A DNA stretch of 64,000 bases from Clostridia bacterium. Its GTDB lineage: Bacteria; Bacillota; Clostridia; Oscillospirales; CAG-272. The position numbers and the translations under genes were made by a program. The notes beneath the pieces are model-generated. The model had not been told where the DNA came from, did not search any database, and worked only from the letters and a program-made list of their open reading frames with translations. The stretch lies in assembly GCA_017482055.1 (NCBI GenBank), contig JAFUOH010000001.1, forward strand, positions 186,001 through 250,000, read 5' to 3'. Shown here in pieces: positions 16,535 through 23,964 of this stretch (within the stretch, counting starts at the first letter, position 1; every line of letters begins with the position of its first letter).

Positions 16535-17119
16535 TCAGCGTGCGAATACTTCGTCATACATGCTGTTCGCCTTTTGGCGTACCAAGGTAGCGTAGTAGGT
16601 CATGATTATTATCCCACACGCCCGCTCAAGCCGTTTTGCTGCTCCGGCGGTACGCTCCTCGTAGGAGGTAAGCACCCGTTTTATGAGGTCGCTGACATTT
16701 TCGGCATCGGGGGGAAGTTCGTCCTCAACCAATTGATCGATGACACGACAGAGATAGTCATAAAGCTCGGACTCCGGGATAATGTCGTCGCTTACGTCTC
16801 CCGCACGGCCGTTGACATAGGTAAGAAGCTGTGCGATACGGTCAAGCTGCATGGAATCGCGCATCATATTAATTATAAGTATGCGTGCCAACTGGTTTTT
16901 GTCATAACGCTTACTGCGCGCGTTTGCGACCCAGCCGCGCTTGGTCCAGTTCTGGAGAGTGGAGCCGTCGATACCGCAGATCTCGCGGATCTGCGAGAGC
17001 ATAATGCCGTCGGTGATATAAAAGATCTTGTTTAAAAATTCAAGTCCCGTAACATTGCCCATCTTTATTTTGTCCATGATGGTTCCGGGAATCAAGGTAC
17101 TCTGAATCTCGAGTTTCAT
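16535..17119 (-). CDS. DUF1836 family putative DNA-binding protein
   Basis: 194 residues. The central part (about 35-110) resembles a MerR-like helix-turn-helix: ITDGIMLSQIREICGIDGSTLQNWTKRGWV followed by RYDKNQLARILIINMMR. This arrangement is typical of DUF1836 proteins, small Firmicutes regulators with unknown targets. The C-terminal half is helical. As first gene of the operon with NfeD and flotillin it may regulate membrane-domain genes. Promoter at 17169-17197 is fully consensus. Confidence 0.8.
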   Translation of the reverse strand: MKLEIQSTLIPGTIMDKIKMGNVTGLEFLNKIFYITDGIMLSQIREICGIDGSTLQNWTKRGWVANARSKRYDKNQLARILIINMMRDSMQLDRIAQLLTYVNGRAGDVSDDIIPESELYDYLCRVIDQLVEDELPPDAENVSDLIKRVLTSYEERTAGAAKRLERACGIIIMTYYATLVRQKANSMYDEVFAR

Positions 17120-17168
17120 TACATTTTAATCTCCTTTCCGCGTATTTATCGCTATTGTTTGTAATAAG

Positions 17169-17197
17169 ATTATATCATACGGTCACGTGATTGTCAA
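17169..17197 (-). promoter_or_regulatory. Perfect consensus promoter of the DUF1836-NfeD-flotillin operon
   Basis: Minus strand TTGACA (17192-17197), 17-base spacer, TATAAT (17169-17174), 50 bases before the DUF1836 start. Confidence 0.88.
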
Positions 17198-17255
17198 GAG
17201 GGCTCTCTCAAATTTACAGTTTGTTTATTTTTTTGCGGGTGCGGATATAAAATAT

Positions 17256-17281
17256 CCCCAAGAGGCATATGCCGCTTGGGG
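17256..17281 (-). terminator. Hairpin downstream of the S51 peptidase gene
   Basis: CCCCAAG (17256-17262) pairs with CTTGGGG (17275-17281) around an inner GGCATATGCC palindrome. On the minus strand ATATTTTATATCC follows. It lies about 120 bases past the peptidase stop, so assignment as its terminator is probable, not certain. The stretch 17282-17403 holds nothing else recognisable. Confidence 0.5.
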
Positions 17282-17403
17282 GAGATGGGGGCACTATCGT
17301 ATAAGGCAGGAGTGCTTTTTTCAATCTCAAAACCGCCTTTTTCTGTTTTCAAACTTGTCAGTCTTGACCGCATCGGACGCGTTTGCTTTTCTGATATTCA
17401 TAC

Positions 17404-18084
17404 CTACTTCTTTTGCGTGCCGTCGAACATCTTTACATCACCGAGCAGTTTAATATCGCCTTCGTCAACAATGATCGCACCGCTCATAAGTGTGGTCGCA
17501 TATACAGTTTTTCCGCGCTCTGAAATTACTTTTTGAATGGACGCCTTCTGTGCTTCTGTTCCCTCATAATGAACCTCCAAATAGAAGTCATTCAAATATG
17601 TCAGTCCCTTATAATACTTGAACTCGGGATAATCCTCGTCGGGTGACAGATGATATTCGGAAAGCTGAATAACCGCACCCGCGCTGTAACCCATAATGAT
17701 CCCATTGTGCTTCAACAAAACATCAACAAGATCAAACTCTTTGATGCGCTCCATCATTCTGTCGGGCAGTCCGCCGAGAAAATATATAATATCTGCGTTT
17801 TCGATCTTCTGCCTTGCTGATTCTTTCGTATCAGTGAAGTAATTGATAAAGGAAATATTGTCCTTTGAAACTCCGTAAGCTGTAAATCCTCCGACAATGC
17901 CGGCGTAAAATCTACCATTGTCCTCGCCGTACAAAACATTCCAATCCAAAAGAGACTTCACACGGCTGTCGCGAAATGAAAATGCAACAACCGATATTTT
18001 GTGCGTTGGTTTAATATAATTCTTTAATTCATCATAAAGCCAAGGCGCTTGTATATCGTAGCCCTCGAGTAAAATATTTACCAT
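17404..18084 (-). CDS. Peptidase S51 family protein (dipeptidase E-like)
   Basis: 226 residues. The nucleophile motif GYSAGA (Ser134) and upstream IYFLGGLPDRM fit the S51 serine peptidases, class-I glutamine-amidotransferase-like enzymes that cleave aspartyl dipeptides or, in relatives, cyanophycin. The size matches E. coli PepE (229). No signal peptide, cytoplasmic. The ATG at 18084 has TAGGAG well placed; 51 upstream open codons are discarded because they cross the promoter at 18145-18173. It diverges from the methyltransferase gene. True substrate unknown. Confidence 0.85.
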   Translation of the reverse strand: MVNILLEGYDIQAPWLYDELKNYIKPTHKISVVAFSFRDSRVKSLLDWNVLYGEDNGRFYAGIVGGFTAYGVSKDNISFINYFTDTKESARQKIENADIIYFLGGLPDRMMERIKEFDLVDVLLKHNGIIMGYSAGAVIQLSEYHLSPDEDYPEFKYYKGLTYLNDFYLEVHYEGTEAQKASIQKVISERGKTVYATTLMSGAIIVDEGDIKLLGDVKMFDGTQKK

Positions 18085-18144
18085 ATCGTTTCTCCTATTA
18101 TCATTTTGCCGGCTTTCAATCGGTGAAAACGTGATAATAAACAT

Positions 18145-18173
18145 ATTATACCATACATTTCGCCTTATTTCAA
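18145..18173 (-). promoter_or_regulatory. Promoter of the S51 peptidase gene
   Basis: Minus strand -35 TTGAAA (18168-18173), 17-base spacer, -10 TATAAT (18145-18150). Confidence 0.8.
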
Positions 18174-18212
18174 GGCATACGACATGAACATTCGGCAAAA
18201 ACGAGCACCTAT

Positions 18213-18244
18213 TTAACACCGTGTTAACAAATAGCATGTATAAT
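18213..18244 (+). promoter_or_regulatory. Methyltransferase promoter with palindromic operator
   Basis: A -10 TATAAT lies at 18239-18244. The expected -35 position is occupied by the perfect palindrome TTAACACCGTGTTAA (18213-18227), a likely repressor or activator site in the divergent region with the S51 gene. Confidence 0.55.
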
Positions 18245-18285
18245 AAAGGTGAGTAACGAGGACTGCATTAGTGCGGAGGTGCGAT

Positions 18286-18786
18286 ATGACACATTATGCA
18301 AAATATGTGACCCCGTTCGGGGAATTTTATATCGGTTACACGGATGATGCTGTGACCGAATTTACAAATACCCCCGGGGTATATGAGGATATCAGGTCAT
18401 CGCTCTCGGATGAGGCGGCAAAGCAGCTTGACGAGTATTTTGCCGGTAAGCGGCGGGAGTTTTCACTTCCGTTAGCACTTAAAGGAACGGAATTTCAAAT
18501 GAAGGTATGGAAGGCGCTGCTTGACATACCTTACGGTGAGGTGCGCACATACGGTGAGATCGCCCGCGCTGTCGGAAATCCCAAGGCGAGCCGCGCTGTG
18601 GGAATGGCTAATCATCGAAATCCCATTGCAATTATCGTACCTTGCCACAGAGTGGTAGCTTCGGGTGGAATCGGCGGCTACGGCTTGGGACTTGAAATGA
18701 AAACAGCGCTGCTTGCGCTCGAGGGGTACCGCTGCTGCTACGCAAAACAAGCATATCTGCATCGTCATAGGCGAAAAAACGTCTGA
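18286..18786 (+). CDS. ogt: Methylated-DNA-protein-cysteine S-methyltransferase
   Basis: 166 residues; a suicide repair enzyme that removes the alkyl group from O6-alkylguanine. The active-site motif PCHR is present with acceptor Cys120, within IAIIVPCHRVVASGGIGGYG. The helix-turn-helix region YGEVRTYGEIARAVG (83-97) and the arginine finger (SRAVG) are intact. Length matches stand-alone Ogt/MGMT. GGAGGTG lies before the ATG at 18286, preferred over one five codons upstream. The C-terminal tail is unusually basic (HRHRRKN). Confidence 0.93.
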   Translation: MTHYAKYVTPFGEFYIGYTDDAVTEFTNTPGVYEDIRSSLSDEAAKQLDEYFAGKRREFSLPLALKGTEFQMKVWKALLDIPYGEVRTYGEIARAVGNPKASRAVGMANHRNPIAIIVPCHRVVASGGIGGYGLGLEMKTALLALEGYRCCYAKQAYLHRHRRKNV

Positions 18787-18867
18787 GGTCATGAACATAA
18801 CAAAACTGAGACTGCTTGATACGACAGATCGGTACGACTTGCTTCGGCTCGGACGGCGAAAAATAAC

Positions 18868-18895
18868 GGGGTGCTGCACTTTAGTGCAACACCCC
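18868..18895. terminator. Terminator between methyltransferase and recombinase genes
   Basis: GGGGTG (18868-18873) with inner GCAC pairs with GTGC and CACCCC (18890-18895). On the minus strand GTTATTTTTCG follows, so it mainly serves the recombinase gene, which ends at 18913. Confidence 0.7.
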
Positions 18896-18912
18896 CTTGT
18901 CAGCGACAGTGG

Positions 18913-20604
18913 TTATTTGCCTGCCTTGAGGTCGTTCTCGTACTTCTCGATCATCTTCTTCATCGTGTGACCCGTACGACCGCGATGATGTTCGGCGAGC
19001 TTTTGGAGCCATTTTTCCGTATTTTTGCCCGTAAATATCTTGATTTCAAGCTTCGCTGTATCATCATCGGTTAATGTGACGAAGATTTTGTCAATATACT
19101 GAGCCACAAATTCGTTTGATATAACGCCAGTGCTTGCATCTCTAACTGCTGCATCGAGCCTTGCTTTTACCTCTGCGATATGCTTGCGGTATTCCTCTTT
19201 TGTGAATAACTGTTCCTCAAGCTCCGCGAGAGCTTTTCGCGCTTCCTCTACCTCTCGGTCGCAGGTAGCGGTCATGGATTTGAAATTTGCCGTTGTAATA
19301 GCACCCGTCGTAACAAGCTCCAAGAGCTTGTTTTTCTTTTGATCTGAAAGCTCTATGATACGCTTCTGTTCTTCAATCTGCTTGGCGGTTTCATCATCCG
19401 CTTCCATGGACTTGAACATTTCCTCGTAACTTGCAAGGAGTGCTTCCACATCCACTCTTGTTTCGCTGAACACCTCGAACAAGATGGGCTTGATCTCGTC
19501 CTCGTATATCGGGAAGGAAGGGCAAGCATCCGCACCGTTATTGATCTTATTGGAGCATACCCATTTGGAGTTCACCTTGCCGTCCTTACTCTTGGACTCT
19601 CTGCGATAATATGCCGTGCCACAATGAGCGCAGTATAATTTACCCGTGAGCAGATTTGCGTGGTTGCAGATGCCTTGACGGTTCTTTACGTCCTCGCTTC
19701 TGCGAGCCAATACCTCATTTGCCTTATCCCATATTTCTTCGGATACGATAGCAGGCACAATCTCACCTGTTTCATCCTTGAACATTACCCATTCTTCAGG
19801 CGGTAGGAATTTTTGCTTCTTGGTGAACATATCCACGATACGCACCTTGTTGCCAACGTAATATCCCTTATACTTGGGATTGGATATGATACCCGACATC
19901 GTGGTGTGGGCTATCTTGTTGCCGTTATAATTGCGGTAGCCCTGCTCGTAGAAAATCTTTTCAAGCTGTTTCATACTATATTCGCCCGTAGCGTAAAGGC
20001 GGAACAGATCACGTACCATCGGTGCTTGGCTTTCGTCAATGACAAGGCGTTTATCTTCTTTCTTGTATCCGAAGATACGGCTATTACCAAGCACTACGCT
20101 TGATTTGATTGCCTGCTGATGCCCGAATTTAACACGCGAGGACAGCTTGCGAAGCTCGTCTTGTGCGATAGAGGACATAATGGTGAGTCGAAGCTCCGCA
20201 TCCTCGTCAAGTGTGTTGATGTTGTCGTTTTGGAAGAATACACCGACTCCGCATCCAAGGAGTTCTCTTGTGTGTTGCAGAGAGTCAAGGGTGTTACGAG
20301 CAAATCGGGAGATTTCCTTCGTAATAATGAGGTCGAACAATCCCTCCTTTGCATCTGCAATCATCTCATTGAAATGCTTTCTTTTCTTCGTGGAGATACC
20401 CGAAAGTCCTTCATCAACGTAGCCGGGAACGAAAGTCCACGCGGCGTTTTTCTTAATTAAATCTTCGTAATACGCTATTTGGTTATCGAGCGAATTGATT
20501 TGTTCGTCAGTTTCCGAGGAAACACGTGCGTAATAGGTTACTCGCAGAGGAATATCATATATTGATTTCGTGCGTAGCATTGTTCTGATACTTAATATAT
20601 CCAT
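18913..20604 (-). CDS. Large serine recombinase
   Basis: 563 residues. The N-terminal catalytic resolvase domain (about 20-165) contains YYARVSS with nucleophile Ser29 and the conserved EISRFARNTLDSL helix. A recombinase domain follows (~185-290), then a zinc ribbon (CAHCGTAYYRR ... WVCSNK ... ACPS, ~335-375) and a coiled-coil motif region (~400-480). This is the architecture of integrases of phages and integrative elements in Clostridia. A 59-residue companion ORF lies upstream on the same strand and decayed element genes lie further right, so this is probably the active end of a degraded element. No attachment sites could be identified by eye. Confidence 0.93.
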   Translation of the reverse strand: MDILSIRTMLRTKSIYDIPLRVTYYARVSSETDEQINSLDNQIAYYEDLIKKNAAWTFVPGYVDEGLSGISTKKRKHFNEMIADAKEGLFDLIITKEISRFARNTLDSLQHTRELLGCGVGVFFQNDNINTLDEDAELRLTIMSSIAQDELRKLSSRVKFGHQQAIKSSVVLGNSRIFGYKKEDKRLVIDESQAPMVRDLFRLYATGEYSMKQLEKIFYEQGYRNYNGNKIAHTTMSGIISNPKYKGYYVGNKVRIVDMFTKKQKFLPPEEWVMFKDETGEIVPAIVSEEIWDKANEVLARRSEDVKNRQGICNHANLLTGKLYCAHCGTAYYRRESKSKDGKVNSKWVCSNKINNGADACPSFPIYEDEIKPILFEVFSETRVDVEALLASYEEMFKSMEADDETAKQIEEQKRIIELSDQKKNKLLELVTTGAITTANFKSMTATCDREVEEARKALAELEEQLFTKEEYRKHIAEVKARLDAAVRDASTGVISNEFVAQYIDKIFVTLTDDDTAKLEIKIFTGKNTEKWLQKLAEHHRGRTGHTMKKMIEKYENDLKAGK

Positions 20605-20735
20605 ACTGATACTGTTATCCTTTCTATAAAGTTCGTTTTATCATCATCTATCGACTTCATTATACCACAACCGACCTCAAATTGCAATAGAAAAGTCGAA
20701 GTTCGCCAAAAGATTTTTTCGGCGGTGCTATGTAT

Positions 20736-20777
20736 CGGAAGTACCTTGCGGTAACTTCCGAGGTGAGTACGCTCACC
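20736..20777 (-). repeat. Two adjacent hairpins between companion ORF and recombinase
   Basis: CGGAAGT/ACTTCCG with inner ACC/GGT (20736-20760, one bulge) and GGTGAG/CTCACC (20762-20777). The second overlaps the stop codon of the 59-residue ORF. Neither has a T-tract, so attenuation, RNA processing or a recombination site are all possible. Confidence 0.5.
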
Positions 20778-20952
20778 TTGCATCCCTTTCGGGAGATCGT
20801 TTCGATTTTCTAATGGCAATAAGCTCGGTCATTTTCTTATATTCCTTTTCAGAAATCGTGCCGTGTTCAAAGAGATAACGGTTGAAATAATTCAACCATA
20901 TATCTTCTGCCATACGCTTCTCGCGTTCTTCATCGATTAAAACTTTCCCCAT
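20773..20952 (-). CDS. Small SHOCT-like protein accompanying the recombinase
   Basis: 59 residues, starting MGKVLIDEEREKRMAED and containing NYFNRYLFEHGTISEKEYKKM, which resembles the short SHOCT-like motif (an aromatic-rich helix, G-x-I-S-E-E-Y-x-K) found in small proteins beside serine recombinases in Clostridia. GAGG lies seven bases before the ATG, which directly follows the stop of a nine-codon ORF. Role unknown; possibly an accessory DNA-binding or oligomerisation factor. It lies about 170 bases upstream of the recombinase start. Confidence 0.6.
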   Translation of the reverse strand: MGKVLIDEEREKRMAEDIWLNYFNRYLFEHGTISEKEYKKMTELIAIRKSKRSPERDAR

Positions 20953-20982
20953 TCAATTACCTCGTTCTTTCTTGTTTTTCAT
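20953..20982 (-). CDS. Nine-codon leader ORF fused end-to-start with the SHOCT-like gene
   Basis: ATG at 20982 encodes MKNKKERGN and stops at 20953-20955, immediately followed by the ATG of the 59-residue gene. A strong GGGAGG site precedes it. Such an arrangement would couple translation of the two. Could instead be the decayed end of an earlier gene. Confidence 0.35.
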   Translation of the reverse strand: MKNKKERGN

Positions 20983-21027
20983 AGATTATTTTCCTCCCTT
21001 CAGAAGAAAAATATACTGATAATGGAA

Positions 21028-21054
21028 ATGGGCGCATCGCATTGATACGCCCAT
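21028..21054. repeat. Inverted repeat at the edge of the decayed element
   Basis: ATGGGCG and CGCCCAT flank an inner ATC/GAT pair (21028-21054). It sits exactly between the recombinase module and the polymerase-like fragment. Confidence 0.5.
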
Positions 21055-21931
21055 CGTTCTTATACCGCACCGACCGAGGATACCGTTATTGAGGATTTAT
21101 ACGACGTTATCGCATACGTTGATTTCAAGGGGATATTTGACCGCGACGACACCAATCCCAAGGGGGCTTTGCGACAGAAGAAAGCCGAGTCAATGTTTCG
21201 AGCTTGATGCGTTGGCTGAGAACGTACTCAAAAACTATGCCGTGGGCAAGCTCTTGATAGAGGGTGATAACCGCTATCTTTCGGGCGATCTGATGCAGTT
21301 CTTACTCAACTTGATAATGCCGTACAGAATGGTATCTCCCGATGCGGTGAAGCTCTGCCGCACGTTGCTTGACGAGTCCTTCTCGGGAACTGCGGATTTT
21401 TACGCTCCGGGCGCGGTATATGCAAAACAAGAGCGCTATACCTTGCTTCGCAATCCGCACATAGCGCGGAACGAGGAAGCAATGGTGACGCCCATCGAAA
21501 AGGTCGGGTATATGCGCGACAGATACCTTTCACACCTCACCGACGTCGTAATGGTTGGCAGTACCTCGCTTATCCCAGAACGCTTGGGCGGTGCAGACTA
21601 TGACGGTGATATGGTGAAAACGATTGCCGAGCCGATACTGAACGATTGTGTGTTCCAAAATTACGATACCGACAATGAGAATATCACGCAAGACCGCGCA
21701 AGGCTGCATTTTGAAAACGATACGCCCGAAATGGTCGCTCTTATGGATGCGTTCATCAATAAGGAGTTTGGTGTAGATTATCGTGATGCCGTTGCCGCAA
21801 GGTGCTTGGATTTGGTCAAGAAGATATGTAATCCGAGTGAGGCGGTCAAGTACGTTGTTGCTCTGAATAAACGGTCGTTCCTATGGGATGTGCTGTGGGA
21901 ATACGTTGAAAAATACGCATTAAAGAGGTAA
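21046..21931 (+). pseudogene. Frameshifted fragment of a QDE-1/YonO-like RNA polymerase
   Basis: One frame reads from about 21046 (YTAPTEDTVIEDLYDVIAYV) to a stop at 21205; the next frame continues the same protein from FELDALAENVL to 21931. One extra base near 21196-21200, within ATGTTTCGAG, explains the shift. The second frame contains LLRNPHIARNEE followed ~45 residues later by GGADYDGDM (DYDGD at 21596-21610). The spacing of an RNP motif ahead of DbDGD, the metal-binding catalytic motif, is that of the two-barrel RNA polymerases of the eukaryotic silencing RdRP/phage YonO superfamily. Only ~290 residues remain, so the large N-terminal part is missing. A relic of a phage or integrative element; assignment rests on motif order alone. 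Confidence 0.55.
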
Positions 21932-21933
21932 AC

Positions 21934-22079
21934 CGATATGACAAACGAATGGAACGAATATCGGCGCATATCTCGGTAGCTCGTCGCTCGGAAGGCAATA
22001 TTTAAGCAAGATACCGCCCGAACTGATGGAGCGCAAGCAGAGTAGCTTTGGGGCGTGTGTGTATAAAATGTATATATGA
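21934..22079 (+). pseudogene. Decayed C-terminal gene fragment
   Basis: After the polymerase fragment an ATG starts MTNEWNEYRR and stops; a shifted frame reads NIGAYLGSSSLGRQYL then KIPPELMERKQSSFGA and ends at 22077-22079. The residue pattern is protein-like, suggesting one frameshifted short gene. No family recognised. Confidence 0.4.
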
Positions 22080-22080
22080 G

Positions 22081-22115
22081 AACAGCGCAGTAACCATTTT
22101 GGCTACTGCGCTGTT
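22081..22115 (+). terminator. Strong hairpin ending the decayed element
   Basis: A perfect 12-bp stem, AACAGCGCAGTA (22081-22092) with TACTGCGCTGTT (22104-22115). It directly follows the last decayed coding stretch. The stretch from here to 22295 shows nothing else. Confidence 0.6.
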
Positions 22116-22295
22116 ACGATTTGTTTCGATTGATCGGTGGCTTGTGAAAATCATTTGGCATTATGTGATTGCTTATTTTCTTTGCCTTTCAAAAACGAAA
22201 CTACAAACAGTCCTATTATTTCAGAGGCATAACATCGGCTAATATTTATTGTTTCATATTGTCACATACATTGAAACACATTAGTAACACGTCTA

Positions 22296-23075
22296 TTAAT
22301 TGTACTCATACGAGAGTCTGTGCATGATCTCCTTTGCACCTTTTCGCAAAATATCACACAGTTGCTTCTCCGTTTTCGGGTCAATCGTTTGTCCCGAATG
22401 AAGCGGTTTCCATGCAATTCCTACGGCACCGATACAGGTCGTTCGTCGAAAAAGCGGGCAAGCATATCCTATGGCATTTCGCTCGCCTTCCTTCGCCATA
22501 GCCCCTGAAACAACAATTTCTTGCTGTTGTATCTTTTTCAGAGTACCCATCAACGATTCATAGGAAGTAATCTCATCCCAATGTCCTGCGGGGGGCTTGC
22601 CATACTTTTCCCAAATTACTTTTACTTGCTCACGATACATATGTGCCAAGATCGCTCTGCCTGTGGCAGTACGGTAAATATCATCTGTTCGTATTGTTGG
22701 ATGCTCCAAAAAAAGATTTTGCTCATTGTCAGCGTAGTCGATAATAAATTTCTGATTATTATGAATGACCGAAAGCACCGTTGTTGCGTGGCTTTTTTTC
22801 TCCATCCAACGCATAACGGGGCGGCAAAGCGAAACAAATTCCTCCTCATATCGCCCGTACCGAGTGAGATGATAGAGGGACGGTCCCAATGCATAGCCCT
22901 CTGAATGAGAAATTTTCTTCACATAGCCATCGTGGCATAGTGTTCCCAAAATATGTGAGCAGGTGGGCTTTGGATATCCTGTTCTCGCAGCAATCTCAAT
23001 CAGTGGCACAGGGTGGTTTTTCTCGTTAGAGAGAATGGCAAGAATATGCATCGCTTTTTGTATCGAATAAATCAT
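22296..23075 (-). CDS. IclR-family transcriptional regulator of the sugar-acid operon
   Basis: 259 residues. N-terminal winged helix (about 5-65) with VPLIEIAARTGYPKPTCSHILGTL; C-terminal IclR effector domain (~80-250) with TATGRAILAHM and REGERNAIGYACPLF-like segment. IclR proteins such as KdgR often bind keto-acids, including 2-keto-3-deoxygluconate, the predicted intermediate of the divergent operon. The gene has a perfect promoter (23106-23134) facing that of the operon, with a palindrome exactly between the two. Repression relieved by a pathway intermediate is the likely mode. Confidence 0.9.
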   Translation of the reverse strand: MIYSIQKAMHILAILSNEKNHPVPLIEIAARTGYPKPTCSHILGTLCHDGYVKKISHSEGYALGPSLYHLTRYGRYEEEFVSLCRPVMRWMEKKSHATTVLSVIHNNQKFIIDYADNEQNLFLEHPTIRTDDIYRTATGRAILAHMYREQVKVIWEKYGKPPAGHWDEITSYESLMGTLKKIQQQEIVVSGAMAKEGERNAIGYACPLFRRTTCIGAVGIAWKPLHSGQTIDPKTEKQLCDILRKGAKEIMHRLSYEYN

Positions 23076-23105
23076 GCTTATACTCCTACATTATACGGAT
23101 ACTCC

Positions 23106-23204
23106 ATTATAACATAACTGTCGCAGTCTGTCAATATTTCACAATATGAAATATATTGACAAACTTAATTATGAATGTTATACTCAAATTTGTAAGTACA
23201 AATT
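23106..23204. promoter_or_regulatory. Divergent consensus promoters with two palindromic operators
   Basis: Minus promoter for IclR: TTGACA (23129-23134), 17 bases, TATAAT (23106-23111). Plus promoter for the operon: TTGACA (23156-23161), 17 bases, TATACT (23179-23184). Between the two -35 boxes lies TATTTCACAATATGAAATA (23135-23153); just after the plus -10 lies AATTTGTAAGTACAAATT (23187-23204). Both are near-perfect palindromes placed for repression. Confidence 0.8.
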
Positions 23205-23226
23205 ACGGAAATGTGAGGGGTAAAGA

Positions 23227-23955
23227 ATGTTTAATCTTACGGGCAAGCGTGCGTTGGTCACAGGCTCTACGCAAGGAATTGGATATGCCATTGCAAAGGT
23301 ATTACATGACTACGGTGCCGAAGTTTATATTCATTGCTCAAAGGACGAAGTAAAAGCGCAGGCTGTTGCCGCCAAGCTTGAAAGCGGTCTTTGGGTCACG
23401 GGGGACCTCGGAGATCCGGAATATATAAAACGGATATACGAAAAAACGGGTGAGCTTGATATTGTAGTGGCAAATGCCAGCGTACAGTTCCGCACTCCGT
23501 GGAATGAGATATCCGCGGAGGAATTTGATCGCCAGATCAACGTCAATCTTCGTTCTACGCTTGAATTGATGCAAGCATACATTCCCGCTATGCAAGCGAA
23601 AAAGTGGGGACGCTTTCTTGCTGTTGGAAGCGTTCAACAATATCGACCGCATATGCATATGGTAGTCTATGCTGCAAGCAAATGCGCCATTCAAAGCTTG
23701 GTACATAACGTAGCAAAACAGGTAGCGGAAGATGGTGTGACCGTCAACAACCTTGTTCCGGGGGTAATTATCACCCCTCGTAACGATGAAGCACTCGCAG
23801 ATGCCGAGTATGCAAGGAAGGTTCTCGCGGGGATTCCCGCCGGCTTTGCGGGACAGCCCTCGGACTGTGCAGGCGCGGCACTTTTGCTTTGCTCGGATGC
23901 AGGAAGATATATAACAGGGATTGAATTACCCGTTGATGGCGGCATGAAGCTTTAA
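23227..23955 (+). CDS. SDR-family dehydrogenase, probable aldose (mannose) 1-dehydrogenase
   Basis: 242 residues, classical short-chain dehydrogenase. Cofactor loop TGSTQGIG (12-19), catalytic Ser135, Tyr148 and Lys152 (YAASK), and the C-terminal PVDGG. The NNAG motif reads VANAS. Arg/Asp determinants of NADP versus NAD choice are not obvious. In context, first gene of an operon with lactonase, mannonate dehydratase and aldolase, oxidation of a free sugar at C1 to its lactone is the best fit; oxidation of a hexuronate or alditol is an alternative. Cytoplasmic. Confidence 0.85.
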   Translation: MFNLTGKRALVTGSTQGIGYAIAKVLHDYGAEVYIHCSKDEVKAQAVAAKLESGLWVTGDLGDPEYIKRIYEKTGELDIVVANASVQFRTPWNEISAEEFDRQINVNLRSTLELMQAYIPAMQAKKWGRFLAVGSVQQYRPHMHMVVYAASKCAIQSLVHNVAKQVAEDGVTVNNLVPGVIITPRNDEALADAEYARKVLAGIPAGFAGQPSDCAGAALLLCSDAGRYITGIELPVDGGMKL

Positions 23956-23964
23956 GGGGGATAT

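Noticed and set aside
20592..20819. Minus-strand 75-codon frame between recombinase and companion ORF
   Set aside because: It overlaps the hairpins and the start of the recombinase, lacks a ribosome site, and its sequence is low-quality; the 59-residue frame at 20773-20952 is far more convincing.
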